A stretch of DNA of 52,094 bases, taken from assembly GCA_934454635.1 (NCBI GenBank), contig CAKSFR010000017.1:1-52094 (forward strand). Direction: 5' to 3'. Position numbers and translations under genes: made by a program. The stretch comes from an uncultured Ruminiclostridium sp. (GTDB taxonomy: Bacteria; Bacillota; Clostridia; Oscillospirales; Ruminococcaceae). The notes beneath the pieces are model-generated. The model did no database searches and had not been told where the DNA came from. It worked only from the letters and a program-made list of their open reading frames with translations. Below are positions 34,243 to 42,180 of the stretch, one piece after another. The first letter of the stretch is position 1. The number at the start of each line of letters is the position of its first letter.

Positions 34243-34273
34243 AATATCCCGCTGACGAATACGCCTGCGGGAT
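34243..34273 (-). terminator. Terminator after secG
   Basis: On the minus strand ATCCCGC (34273-34267) pairs with GCGGGAT (34252-34246), followed by ATTTTTATT. It begins 16 bp after the secG stop. Confidence 0.8.
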
Positions 34274-34288
34274 CGTTGTTTCTAAAGA

Positions 34289-34729
34289 TTATTCAACGGG
34301 AGTTTCCGCCGCGTCGTCTGTACTTGTTTCGGTCTCAACATCATCTGTGCTCTCAGCGTCGGCAGCGTCCGATTCATCTGCAATGTCAGTCGATTCGTCT
34401 GCAACGTCCGTCGGTTCGCCGGTCGAAGCTTCTGTAGTTACGGACGGAGTAGCGGACGGTGTAGTTGAAGCATTATTTCCGCCGAAATAAACGGTGATCA
34501 CGTTTACTGCGATAGCGATAATGAAAATAAGGATCGCAGCTGTCTTAGTAGCGCGTGCGAGCTTAGCTTCCTTTGTTCTGCCACTGTTTTTCTGATAATA
34601 GTTATCCGAGCTGCCGCCCGTAATAACATTAGACATACCCTGCTTGGATTCCTGCATCATAACGACTGCGACTACAAATACACAGGCAAGAATAAGTAAA
34701 ACCGCCGAAATAATTTCAATAATGCTCAT
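34289..34729 (-). CDS. secG: Preprotein translocase subunit SecG with acidic tail
   Basis: SecG is the small accessory subunit of the SecYEG channel. The protein has the usual two helices (about 5-25 and 62-82) joined by the conserved loop with MMQESKQGMSNVITGGSS. Family members are mostly 70-85 residues long; this one has 146, because of a ~60-residue C-terminal tail rich in Thr, Asp, Glu and Ser and without hydrophobic segments. The tail should be outside the membrane if SecG keeps its usual topology. AAGGAGAG precedes the ATG, and a promoter lies at 34796-34824. Confidence 0.92.
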   Translation of the reverse strand: MSIIEIISAVLLILACVFVVAVVMMQESKQGMSNVITGGSSDNYYQKNSGRTKEAKLARATKTAAILIFIIAIAVNVITVYFGGNNASTTPSATPSVTTEASTGEPTDVADESTDIADESDAADAESTDDVETETSTDDAAETPVE

Positions 34730-34795
34730 TAAAATCTCTCCTTAAAAGTCTGAATATGTTAAAGCTGTTAGGCTTGTCTGACATTAGCACGTTGT

Positions 34796-34824
34796 ATTAT
34801 ACCATACTTTTCGGAGAAATGCAA
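34796..34824 (-). promoter_or_regulatory. Promoter of secG
   Basis: Minus strand TTGCAT (34824-34819), 17-bp spacer, TATAAT (34801-34796) with a TGG extension, giving a leader of about 60 bases. Confidence 0.75.
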
Positions 34825-34884
34825 GCATTTTTTGAAAAAATTTTAAAATAAAGGCAATATATTGCAGATTTCGGGGTACTTTGT

Positions 34885-35040
34885 TCATTTCTCCTGATAC
34901 GCAGTGTTTTCGCCGCGGTTAAATTCACGCCTGAAACGCTTCCCTCTGAGTTTCTTAGCCGCACTTTCAAGTGCGCAGCCCGCAACGAATAACAGAGTGA
35001 TCCAACCCGTCATAGTGACAATCAAAATCAATGCTTCCAT
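34885..35040 (-). CDS. Small single-helix membrane protein (51 residues)
   Basis: The short frame encodes one hydrophobic helix (about residues 3-24, MEALILIVTMTGWITLLFVA at the start) followed by a basic half (KKLRGKRFRREF) and a polar end, NTAYQEK. The positive-inside rule places the C terminus in the cytoplasm. AAGGAAGG stands six bases before the ATG and a TATAAT box lies just upstream. I do not recognise the family; it could be a small regulator of a membrane complex. Good start signals and a clean membrane pattern make chance unlikely, though homologues would be needed as proof. Confidence 0.7.
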   Translation of the reverse strand: MEALILIVTMTGWITLLFVAGCALESAAKKLRGKRFRREFNRGENTAYQEK

Positions 35041-35071
35041 AAGCACACCTTCCTTTCATGTGCTTATTATA
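35041..35071 (-). promoter_or_regulatory. Promoter -10 and SD-presenting hairpin of the 51-residue gene
   Basis: On the minus strand TATAAT (35071-35066) is followed at once by AAGCACA (35065-35059), the Shine-Dalgarno region AAAGGAAGG, and TGTGCTT (35047-35041). The two 7-base arms are perfect inverted repeats with the ribosome binding site in the loop and the ATG immediately after. The -35 is poor. Confidence 0.55.
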
Positions 35072-35118
35072 GCATTGTATCAGTCCCAAAAAACGGACAA
35101 TAAAACAGTTTGCAGAAA

Positions 35119-35162
35119 GCAGCCCCATGCAAAGCCGTCAGACGCGCTTTGTACGGGGCTGC
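35119..35162 (-). terminator. Hairpin after the ABC permease gene
   Basis: A long imperfect stem pairs 35162-35146 (GCAGCCCCGTACAAAGC) with 35135-35119 (GCTTTGCATGGGGCTGC), 8 bases after the permease stop. A weak T-rich tract follows, so it is a probable terminator or mRNA-stabilising hairpin. Confidence 0.6.
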
Positions 35163-35169
35163 CAATATA

Positions 35170-35934
35170 TCAGTTCAAATCCGCTTTCATTTTTCTTCCG
35201 AAAGCAAATACCGCCGCGAAACCTATAACGGCGCAGTAAGCCAGCAAAACAAGCATTGACGGCAGAAAACCCGAATAATCTCCCGCTATAACGCAGCGCG
35301 CCGTCTTAACGCAGTGATAAAAAGGAAGCACTCGACTTATGTCAAGCAAAACCCCGCCAAGCCCTTCAACATCCATAAACACGCCGCCGAGCATACTTCC
35401 GAGAGAAATCAGCACGGAGCAAAGCCCGGGCGCAGCCTTGTCGCTGAAAATCGAGCCGAAAAGCATACCGAAGCCTATCAGCAATGCCGCCGACGGAATA
35501 AGAACAACAGCCGAAAGCAGCAGCCGTCCCAAAGAAAGCTCTACCCCTGTGATAAGTGAAATAATAAAGGAGCAGACTACGCAGATGAGAAGCTGCGCTG
35601 CGGCTATAATCAGCATTGAAAAGAAGTATCCGCCGATAAAATCTCCCGCGCGCATCGGCGACGCATAAAGGCGCACCAGAAACGAACCGCCCCTGTCTTT
35701 CGACACCTGAAGCGCCGTAAACAGCATAGTGAACATAAGCCCGAAAAAGGCTATACCCGCGCTGAGCTTGTCGATTCGAAATATATCCATTCCCGCCTCC
35801 GGCGGTATGCTTTCGTTTACAACAGTCATGACCGCAAGCATTACAACGGGAAATCCAAGACAAAATATGTAGCTGAGCGGGTCGCGGGCAAGTTCTTTTA
35901 TATTACGACCCGCAAACAATCCCATTTTTCTCAT
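35170..35934 (-). CDS. ABC-2 type transporter permease
   Basis: A 254-residue membrane protein with six hydrophobic helices in the ABC-2 arrangement: one helix near residue 20-40, a larger loop with GGSFLVRLYASPM typical of the family, then five helices. It forms the export channel with the ATPase encoded just upstream; the genes overlap by 4 bp. The substrate is not predictable, with small peptides, antibiotics or lipids all possible. The hairpin at 35119-35162 follows the stop. Confidence 0.9.
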   Translation of the reverse strand: MRKMGLFAGRNIKELARDPLSYIFCLGFPVVMLAVMTVVNESIPPEAGMDIFRIDKLSAGIAFFGLMFTMLFTALQVSKDRGGSFLVRLYASPMRAGDFIGGYFFSMLIIAAAQLLICVVCSFIISLITGVELSLGRLLLSAVVLIPSAALLIGFGMLFGSIFSDKAAPGLCSVLISLGSMLGGVFMDVEGLGGVLLDISRVLPFYHCVKTARCVIAGDYSGFLPSMLVLLAYCAVIGFAAVFAFGRKMKADLN

Positions 35935-36668
35935 AGCGCACCTCCGTTTTCGCTCTCAACAAGCTTCACAAACGCATTTTCAAGTCCCTGTTCTCCCGAA
36001 AGCCGCTCCAGCTCGGAGAGTGTGCCGCACGCAATAAGCCGTCCGCCGGTCATTATGCCTATGCGGTCGGAAAGCTCCTGCGCCTCCTCCATATAATGAG
36101 TGGTGAGAATTATCGTTATTTTGCCTTTGAGCGCGCGTATTTCTTTCCATAGCTCACGCCGCGCAAGAACATCAAGTCCAAGCGTCGGCTCGTCGAGAAA
36201 CAGCACTTTCGGCTCGGTTATCAACGCCATAGCAATGCTGACCTTTCTCTGCCAGCCGCCTGAAAGCGTCTTTGTACGACTGTCCATAACGTCGGCGAGA
36301 TGAAAAATTGCATTCATTTCCTCGATTTTCATATCTGTTTTCTCTTTTGAAAACCCGTAAACTCCTGCAATAAACGCAAGGTTCTCCCTAACCGTAAGAT
36401 TTGGCGCAACAGCAGTATCCTGCGTGGAAATTCCGATAAGCTGCTTTACCTGTTTCTGCTCGCTAAGGACATTTTTTCCGCATACATACGCCTCGCCGCC
36501 GCTCGGCTTGGATAAACAGCAAAGCATACGGATAGTCGTTGTCTTTCCCGCGCCGTTTACGCCGAGAAGCGCAAAAAGCTCTCCCTCGTCTACCGAAAAT
36601 GAAATGTTGTCAACGGCTGTTTTTTCGCCGTATTTTTTCAGCAGACTCTTCGTTTCAACCGCTTTCAT
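35931..36668 (-). CDS. ABC transporter ATP-binding protein
   Basis: A 245-residue nucleotide-binding subunit. Walker A is GVNGAGKT (36-43), the signature is LSGGWQRK, Walker B is VLFLDEPTLGLD and the switch His is in LTTHYMEEA. The sequence is of the DrrA/NatA-like class that pairs with ABC-2 permeases. The start overlaps the regulator gene by 4 bp and the end overlaps the permease gene by 4 bp, so the three genes form one unit. Confidence 0.95.
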   Translation of the reverse strand: MKAVETKSLLKKYGEKTAVDNISFSVDEGELFALLGVNGAGKTTTIRMLCCLSKPSGGEAYVCGKNVLSEQKQVKQLIGISTQDTAVAPNLTVRENLAFIAGVYGFSKEKTDMKIEEMNAIFHLADVMDSRTKTLSGGWQRKVSIAMALITEPKVLFLDEPTLGLDVLARRELWKEIRALKGKITIILTTHYMEEAQELSDRIGIMTGGRLIACGTLSELERLSGEQGLENAFVKLVESENGGAL

Positions 36669-37093
36669 TCACATTCCTCCGTATTCATTTTGGGCATCTC
36701 AAAACCGTCCGCCATTTTTACTATCGCTATGCCCTGCTCCTCGTCGCCCAGAACCAGCAGCAGATCTCCGGCGCCGATATTGAATATCTTACGCGCGTGG
36801 CGCGGCAGCGTTATCTGCCCCTTATCGTTTACTCTGACCATTCCGAAAATGTGCTTTCCGACGGGTTCGGCGGGTATTTTTTCACCGCGGCTGTCCGCGA
36901 CTCTGACAAGGCTGTCCACGGTAACGCCGTATATCTGCGCAAGCCCTATACAGTTTTCAATATCCGGAACTGTATCGCCCTTTTCCCATTTTGCGACGGT
37001 CTGCCGTGAAACGCCCAGCTTCTCCGCGACATCTTCCAGAGTAAAGTCCTTCATCTTTCTCAGGCTTTTCAGGTTATGTCTTATATCATCCAT
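36665..37093 (-). CDS. Xre-type HTH plus AbrB-like domain regulator
   Basis: A 142-residue DNA-binding protein joining two domains. Residues 1-65 form a Xre-type helix-turn-helix (TLEDVAEKLGVSRQTVAKWE). Residues about 80-135 form a SpoVT/AbrB swapped-hairpin domain (GMVRVNDKGQITLPRHARKI). It overlaps the ABC ATPase gene by 4 bp and probably controls this exporter operon, including itself. AAGGAGGAG stands upstream of the ATG. Confidence 0.9.
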   Translation of the reverse strand: MDDIRHNLKSLRKMKDFTLEDVAEKLGVSRQTVAKWEKGDTVPDIENCIGLAQIYGVTVDSLVRVADSRGEKIPAEPVGKHIFGMVRVNDKGQITLPRHARKIFNIGAGDLLLVLGDEEQGIAIVKMADGFEMPKMNTEECE

Positions 37094-37116
37094 AATTTCT
37101 CTCCTCCTTGCCTTTG

Positions 37117-37145
37117 ATTATATCACGCCTCGGCACGCATTGCAA
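37117..37145 (-). promoter_or_regulatory. Promoter of the regulator-ABC operon
   Basis: Minus strand TTGCAA (37145-37140), 17-bp spacer, TATAAT (37122-37117) with TG extension. The A-rich region upstream to about 37244 has no gene. No clear operator palindrome was found. Confidence 0.75.
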
Positions 37146-37244
37146 GCAACCGCAGATAACAAAAATGCAGAAAAAATGTTAATCACAGTTTACAAAAACG
37201 GGATAATTTTCAGAATATTACGCATTTTACAAAAATCCCGAAAA

Positions 37245-37282
37245 ATAAAAAAGCGGACGCCTGTGTTTACACGCACGTCCGC
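37245..37282 (-). terminator. Terminator of the phospho-signalling operon
   Basis: On the minus strand GCGGACG (37282-37276) pairs with CGTCCGC (37259-37253), with inner GTGT/ACAC pairing, and is followed by TTTTTTATTTTT. It lies about 215 bases after the kinase stop. Confidence 0.85.
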
Positions 37283-37384
37283 GGCTTTCAATCTCCCCGC
37301 AATATATCTCACTCGGCAAAACGCCGCGCATCATGGGACAGTGCAGATTCCCGCCTGCCCGCGCACACTCTCTCCCCCGCACCC

Positions 37385-37472
37385 GGGCGCACGCCCGCGC
37401 CCCTTACGGGGCGCGTCAGCGGCGGCTTCGCCGCCGCCCGTGTTATGCTCCGCATAACACGGGCGTGCGCCC
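37385..37472. repeat. GC-rich branched palindrome (three hairpins inside an inverted repeat)
   Basis: Perfect 13-bp arms GGGCGCACGCCCG (37385-37397) and CGGGCGTGCGCCC (37460-37472) enclose three hairpins: CGCCCC/GGGGCG (37398-37413), GCGGCGGC/GCCGCCGC (37419-37437) and CCGTGTTATG/CATAACACGG (37438-37462). It is much more GC-rich than its surroundings and lies in the 3' untranslated region of the kinase gene. It may be a dispersed REP/MITE-like element or a structured RNA end. Nothing else is recognisable between 37283 and 37494. Confidence 0.7.
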
Positions 37473-37494
37473 TCGTCATATGCGTCTGCCGGAT

Positions 37495-40020
37495 TTAAGC
37501 GTAATAATAATAGTCACCCGAGCCATTCACATACAGCAGCGAGTTAAGCCGATCCGTGATTTCGGTATCGCTGTCCCATTCAAAATTCTGCTCATCAAGC
37601 CAAATCGTACCTTCCTCCGCGAGCGTTATTCCATCAAACGACTTAAGATACGTTTCTTTGTCGGCGCATTGATTTCCCGTGAGAACCAAAAATGATATTT
37701 CATTGCACTGAGCAAGCGGCGAAACATCGTTGAAATAGTTGTATTTGATGTCAAGAAGCTTCAGCGAAACGCATTTTTTCAGCGGCGACAGGTCGGTAAG
37801 TCCGCAGGCGAACGCATACAAAACTTCAAGCTTCGTCATTCCGGAAAGCGCGGAAAGAGAACCTATATTACAGCCCGCCATACCCATATTGACCATATTC
37901 TTATTTCCGCTTATGGGCGAGAGGTCTGTAACAGGATTCCTGTCTATAAAAAATTCTCTGAGCTTTTTAGTATTTTTTAGCGGCGAAATATCGCTGATAT
38001 TGTTGTCGGTGGCATAAAATCTTTCAAGGTCAGTCATACCCGAAAGCGCAGAAAGCGAGCTTATATTACAACGCGACACGCCTAAATAAATCATACCCTT
38101 GTTCTTGCTTATCGGCGAGAGATCCGAGATCGGATTTCCGCCGCACCAGAGCTGTTCAAGATTGCGCGTTCCGCTCAGCGGCGAAAGCGAGCTTATGTTA
38201 TTATCCTCGGCGGACAGATACTTCAGATTTTTCAGGTTTTTCAGCGGCGTAAGGTCGGAAACGCTGTTATTGTTTATCCACAAGCCCTCAAGCCAGCTCA
38301 TTTCCGAAAAAACGGAAAGGTCGGAAATATTGTTGTCGTTGATTATTACGATCGTGAGCTTTTTCAGGTCTTTCAGATTTTTTATATCGGCATTTTTCAG
38401 ACCCGCTCCCTCAAGCTTGATCTCCGTAGTGTCGGCAGGATAACTTTTTCCCGCAATAATAACGTCCTTCGCGGGCGCCTCTGTCACAGGCTTTGTCGTC
38501 GTGGTTGTCGGAGATGTGACCTCAGCGGTCGTCGTAGTCGTAGATGTAACCTTTGCCGTAGTCGTGGTGGTAACCTTGGCGGTCGTTGTGGTCGTCTTGC
38601 TCTCGGTCGGCGCAGCCGTGGTTTTCGCCGTTGTTTTTTTGGTAGTTTTGGCGGTTGTCTTCGCCGTAGTTTTAGAGGTCTTTTCCGTTTCTTTCGGGGT
38701 TGTCGTCACAGCCGCTTCTTCGCTATAATACGCGGCATTTCCCCCGGAAGTCGGAATCTCTCCGCCGCCCGACGAAAGCATTGCGACAGCGGTGATTATT
38801 CCGCCTACCGCGACAACTGCCGCCGCAGAAGCTATACCGATAATCTTAGCCATATTTTTATTTTTGGGAATTTCAACCTGCTCCTGAGCTATTTCCAACG
38901 TTTTCTGCACAGTTGCAGTGGTTGCGGGGATATTGCTCTCCTGCGCAGTCTGAACCGTTTTCGGCAATTCACTCTGAACCGCCCCGACTCCTCCGTCAAC
39001 CGCATTTTCCGCTTCTTTCTTTTCCTCTTCGGGAAGAACGATAGGCTTCGGCGCATAGCTGATTTTTTTCAGCGCGTTGCGAAGCTCAAAAGCGTCCTGA
39101 TAGCGGTCGGCAATGCGAAGCTCCAGCGAATGCTCGATAACCTCCCAAAGCTGCTCCTCAATACCATATTTATTTGAGAGAAATTCATCATCGTCGTCCA
39201 TTCGCGTCATGGGGTCGTCTATGCAGTCGTGTGTGAGCGCATAGTAAAGCGTAGCGCCGAACGAGTAAATGTCCGTCCAAGAACCTTGTTTTCCGCGCTT
39301 CTGATACTGCTCGAGCGGCGCAAATCCCTGCTTTAGTATTACCGACATACTTTTCGGGTTATCCGCAAGCACCTGCCTTGCCGCCCCGAAGTCTATGAGT
39401 TTTACGCTTCCGTCGCGGCAAATCATAATATTGTCAGGAGAAATATCGCGATGAAGAACATTTATGCTGTGTGCGATTATAAGCGCTCCCGAAACATTGT
39501 CCGCAATAAAAAGCGCTTCCTCGGGCGAAAGCACGCCATATTTTGCAATGTAGCTTTTAAGCGTACAGCCGTCGAGCAGCTCCATTACAAAATAAGCCGT
39601 GTCATTTTCATAGAAAAATTCATAAACGCTCACAATTGCGGGATTTCCGTTGAAGCGCGAAACGAGGCTTGCCTCCTCGTAGAATTTTTCTATGCCGTTT
39701 TTGAACACCGCCGCTTCTTCCGAATTTGTCATAACTACCGTGCAGCCGTCGCCGCCTCTTGCCGCAAGCGCGCTCGGATAGTATTCCTTTATCGCGACCT
39801 TTTTTTCATTTTTTATATCGTAAGCGAGGTAGGTTATACCGAAACCTCCCTTTCCGATGACCTTTCCGACGATATATTTTCCGAGAAGCACGCTTCCCGC
39901 CGCAAGTACGCCGACTTCCTCATGCGCGTCTGCCTTCTCAAATCCGCAAAAACGACACGGCTCGCTTTCTATTTCGCCGAGGCAGCATTCGCACAGCTTT
40001 TTTCCGTTAATCTCAATCAT
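37495..40020 (-). CDS. Membrane Ser/Thr kinase with extracellular leucine-rich repeats
   Basis: An 841-residue Hanks-type kinase. Residues 10-25 form a zinc ribbon (CECC and CRFC). The kinase domain (about 48-320) has GKGGFG, Lys78 in VAIKEYYP, HRDISPDN (Asp192, Asn197) and DFG (210-212), all catalytic residues intact; the P+1 region reads GFAPLEQY where classical kinases have GTxxYMAPE. A membrane helix spans about 392-415, followed by a Thr-rich stalk (438-515) and SDS22-like leucine-rich repeats (about 530-800) outside the cell. PASTA domains are absent. The start overlaps the PP2C gene by 4 bp. It probably phosphorylates FHA-binding partners in the same operon. Confidence 0.92.
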   Translation of the reverse strand: MIEINGKKLCECCLGEIESEPCRFCGFEKADAHEEVGVLAAGSVLLGKYIVGKVIGKGGFGITYLAYDIKNEKKVAIKEYYPSALAARGGDGCTVVMTNSEEAAVFKNGIEKFYEEASLVSRFNGNPAIVSVYEFFYENDTAYFVMELLDGCTLKSYIAKYGVLSPEEALFIADNVSGALIIAHSINVLHRDISPDNIMICRDGSVKLIDFGAARQVLADNPKSMSVILKQGFAPLEQYQKRGKQGSWTDIYSFGATLYYALTHDCIDDPMTRMDDDDEFLSNKYGIEEQLWEVIEHSLELRIADRYQDAFELRNALKKISYAPKPIVLPEEEKKEAENAVDGGVGAVQSELPKTVQTAQESNIPATTATVQKTLEIAQEQVEIPKNKNMAKIIGIASAAAVVAVGGIITAVAMLSSGGGEIPTSGGNAAYYSEEAAVTTTPKETEKTSKTTAKTTAKTTKKTTAKTTAAPTESKTTTTTAKVTTTTTAKVTSTTTTTAEVTSPTTTTTKPVTEAPAKDVIIAGKSYPADTTEIKLEGAGLKNADIKNLKDLKKLTIVIINDNNISDLSVFSEMSWLEGLWINNNSVSDLTPLKNLKNLKYLSAEDNNISSLSPLSGTRNLEQLWCGGNPISDLSPISKNKGMIYLGVSRCNISSLSALSGMTDLERFYATDNNISDISPLKNTKKLREFFIDRNPVTDLSPISGNKNMVNMGMAGCNIGSLSALSGMTKLEVLYAFACGLTDLSPLKKCVSLKLLDIKYNYFNDVSPLAQCNEISFLVLTGNQCADKETYLKSFDGITLAEEGTIWLDEQNFEWDSDTEITDRLNSLLYVNGSGDYYYYA

Positions 40021-40916
40021 TCTTCCGCTCCTTGTAACGGTAAAACCGAATTATCGGAATAATCCGACACACCGACGGTCACCTCTTCCGTACCGCCGTC
40101 TTTTAAAAGATACATTAAACCCGCGCCGATAAGCATTCCCGCCGCCGCGATAAGCGCCGCGGCAGCGGCCAGCGCTGTTTTTCCCTTTTTCTTTTTGGGT
40201 GGAGCTTTGCTGCCGCGCACTTCCTCCGCGTGAATTATTCCGCAGATAACCGAAAAATTATCGCATTCACACTCTGAACGCTTCAGATGCCTGCGCAGCA
40301 TATACCCCGCCCATTTTTCCGCCGACTCCGCTTTAAGCAGATCGATTTCCATTTCCGCTTCGTATACATATTCCCAGAAGCCGTCGCTGCAAATCAGAAA
40401 AGCGTCGCCGTTTTGAAGCTCGATCGCGTCATATTCTTTAGGAGGTTTAAGCTCCGCGTCGTTTCCGATCGCTTTGAGCAGCTTTGAGCGATCCTCGTTA
40501 TAACGTATCTGCTCCTCGGTCATCATTCCTGCGTCAACCGCCGCCTGACACACGGAATGATCCTTCGTCCTGCAAAGCAGCCGGCCGTTTCGGAAGAAAT
40601 AGACCCTGCTGTCGCCGACATTCGTATATCCGAACCTGCCGTCCTCAGCAAACGCCGCCGCAACAGTACTCCGCGAATTGTTCCCGAGCGAGTACACCGC
40701 TGCGTTTGCGCCGCTTAGGAGGCAGGCGGGAGATTTCTCAAAGAAATCCCCGTAATTCTGCGCAATATAGTTCGTTACGCACGCCGAAGCCGCCGCGCCG
40801 TTGCCGTGTCCGCCGAGTCCGTCAGCTACAGCGAACGCCTTTCCGCCGCAAAACGTACTGTCCTCGTTTTCGGGATATTTTCCGCAGTTTGAATAGCTGA
40901 AACTGTCTATATACAT
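40017..40916 (-). CDS. Membrane-anchored PP2C-type Ser/Thr phosphatase
   Basis: A 299-residue PPM/PP2C phosphatase. Metal-binding acidic motifs are ENEDS (16-20), VADGLGGHG (30-38), LICSDGFWE and CDNFSVI. A basic KKKKGK stretch leads into one C-terminal helix (about 246-271) and a short ~27-residue outside tail, so the catalytic domain is cytoplasmic and fixed to the membrane. It overlaps the kinase gene by 4 bp; as in other bacterial pairs, it should remove phosphates from the kinase and its substrates. Confidence 0.93.
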   Translation of the reverse strand: MYIDSFSYSNCGKYPENEDSTFCGGKAFAVADGLGGHGNGAAASACVTNYIAQNYGDFFEKSPACLLSGANAAVYSLGNNSRSTVAAAFAEDGRFGYTNVGDSRVYFFRNGRLLCRTKDHSVCQAAVDAGMMTEEQIRYNEDRSKLLKAIGNDAELKPPKEYDAIELQNGDAFLICSDGFWEYVYEAEMEIDLLKAESAEKWAGYMLRRHLKRSECECDNFSVICGIIHAEEVRGSKAPPKKKKGKTALAAAAALIAAAGMLIGAGLMYLLKDGGTEEVTVGVSDYSDNSVLPLQGAEE

Positions 40917-40962
40917 AAAATTTTCCTTAATCTCAGGCTTTTTCGCCTTTATTTATTGCCGC

Positions 40963-42144
40963 TCAGAATTTTATCTGGAAAAGCTGGTCGCGGCTGCCGA
41001 GATAGAAATACTCGTCGCATTCGATTTTCGCGGGGACGTTCGGCTGAAGCTTTGCTCCGCTTCCGAGGAATGTTCCGTAGCTTGAGCCCTTATCGGTTAT
41101 AACATAGCCCTTTCCCTCGCGCACTATCTGGCAGTGAACACCCGATATGCCCTGTGTATTTACCGGGAAGCATACGTCGCAGACCGCAGAGTTTCGGCCT
41201 ATTGTAATAACGTCCTCAAAATTGTAGCTTTTTCCGCTGAGAACGCCCGCAACGCAGACAATGACCGCGCCGCTCTTCGGCTTTTCGGGCGCTTTGATAC
41301 TGCCCGTCTTGTTTCCTTTAGATTTTTTTACAATTACAATAATGACAACGACTGCCGCAGCGACAACCAGAACTGCGCCCGAAATAATGATCACGGGAAC
41401 AATATTGAATGTCGAATCGGTAGAAAGCACATACCCCGTTTCGTCGCGGGTTATGAGCTTCAGAAGCTCGTCGATGCACACCGCATAGTTCTTTTTATCG
41501 CCATTTGCGCGAAGCGTATTTGAAAATGTGTTTATGCCGACGACCTCGCCCTTTGAATTTACGAGAGGTCCGCCCGAGTTGCCGCTTGCGATATCAACGT
41601 CGATCTCATAAACGGAAACCATGGTGTTCCCCTTGTCAACATATGTCTGCTTTGAAATTCCGCCTTTGGTTATAGAAATATCCGACTGGTCAAACGCGTG
41701 ATAATCGCGCTCCAGAAGTCCTATTCCGGGATATCCGAGAGCAGAAAACGTATCGTCGAGGTCAATGTCAGAAGAAGTGCAGATCTTCAGCGCCTTACGT
41801 TCGGCAGTCGCTTCGGGGAGCTTCAGCACGGCAATATCCCTCGCCGTATCGTACACTACTATATTCGGAGCCATGTACTTATTTGCAGCCGCCGAAAAAT
41901 AAACCACTGCGTTGGTTTTCGCGCCCGAATCGTCCGAAACAACGTGCGCATTCGTGATAATATACTGAACGGGCTTATCCGGATCGCCTATCGCGAACCC
42001 GCTTCCGCTGCCGTACGCCGTTTCTATGTAAACAACGCTTTCCTTTGCCTCGCTCGGAGAAAACGCCGAGCCGATAACGCACATCATCGCCGCAGCAACC
42101 GCAGCGGAAACGAGCGCAGAGATAATTCTGAATGCTTTTTTCAT
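40963..42144 (-). CDS. Trypsin-like protease joined through the membrane to an FHA domain
   Basis: A 393-residue protein. An N-terminal hydrophobic segment (5-28) acts as signal peptide or anchor. A trypsin/HtrA-like domain (about 35-235) carries the triad His67 (TNAHVV), Asp103 (ARDIAVLKL) and Ser190 (SGNSGGPL); no PDZ domain is seen. One membrane helix (248-272) is followed by a cytoplasmic FHA domain (about 295-390) with IGR, SGVHCQI and GSSYGTFLG, the phosphothreonine-binding residues. ATG at 42144 with AGGAAGGA upstream is preferred to the longer frame. The layout implies that a phosphothreonine signal inside could control proteolysis outside. Confidence 0.9.
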   Translation of the reverse strand: MKKAFRIISALVSAAVAAAMMCVIGSAFSPSEAKESVVYIETAYGSGSGFAIGDPDKPVQYIITNAHVVSDDSGAKTNAVVYFSAAANKYMAPNIVVYDTARDIAVLKLPEATAERKALKICTSSDIDLDDTFSALGYPGIGLLERDYHAFDQSDISITKGGISKQTYVDKGNTMVSVYEIDVDIASGNSGGPLVNSKGEVVGINTFSNTLRANGDKKNYAVCIDELLKLITRDETGYVLSTDSTFNIVPVIIISGAVLVVAAAVVVIIVIVKKSKGNKTGSIKAPEKPKSGAVIVCVAGVLSGKSYNFEDVITIGRNSAVCDVCFPVNTQGISGVHCQIVREGKGYVITDKGSSYGTFLGSGAKLQPNVPAKIECDEYFYLGSRDQLFQIKF

Positions 42145-42180
42145 GTCAATGTCCTTCCTGTTCAATTTTGTGAATAATAT

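Noticed and set aside
34860..34884. Terminator after the 51-residue gene
   Set aside because: GCAATATATTGC with T-rich flank forms only a very weak stem, so it is not listed.
37330..37472. Possible CRISPR array or tRNA
   Set aside because: There are nested inverted repeats, not spaced direct repeats, and no tRNA consensus arms or anticodon loop.
38501..38728. Val-rich hydrophobic plus-strand frame within the kinase stalk region
   Set aside because: It is produced by the antisense of Thr codons (ACN gives NGT/Val), not a membrane protein gene.
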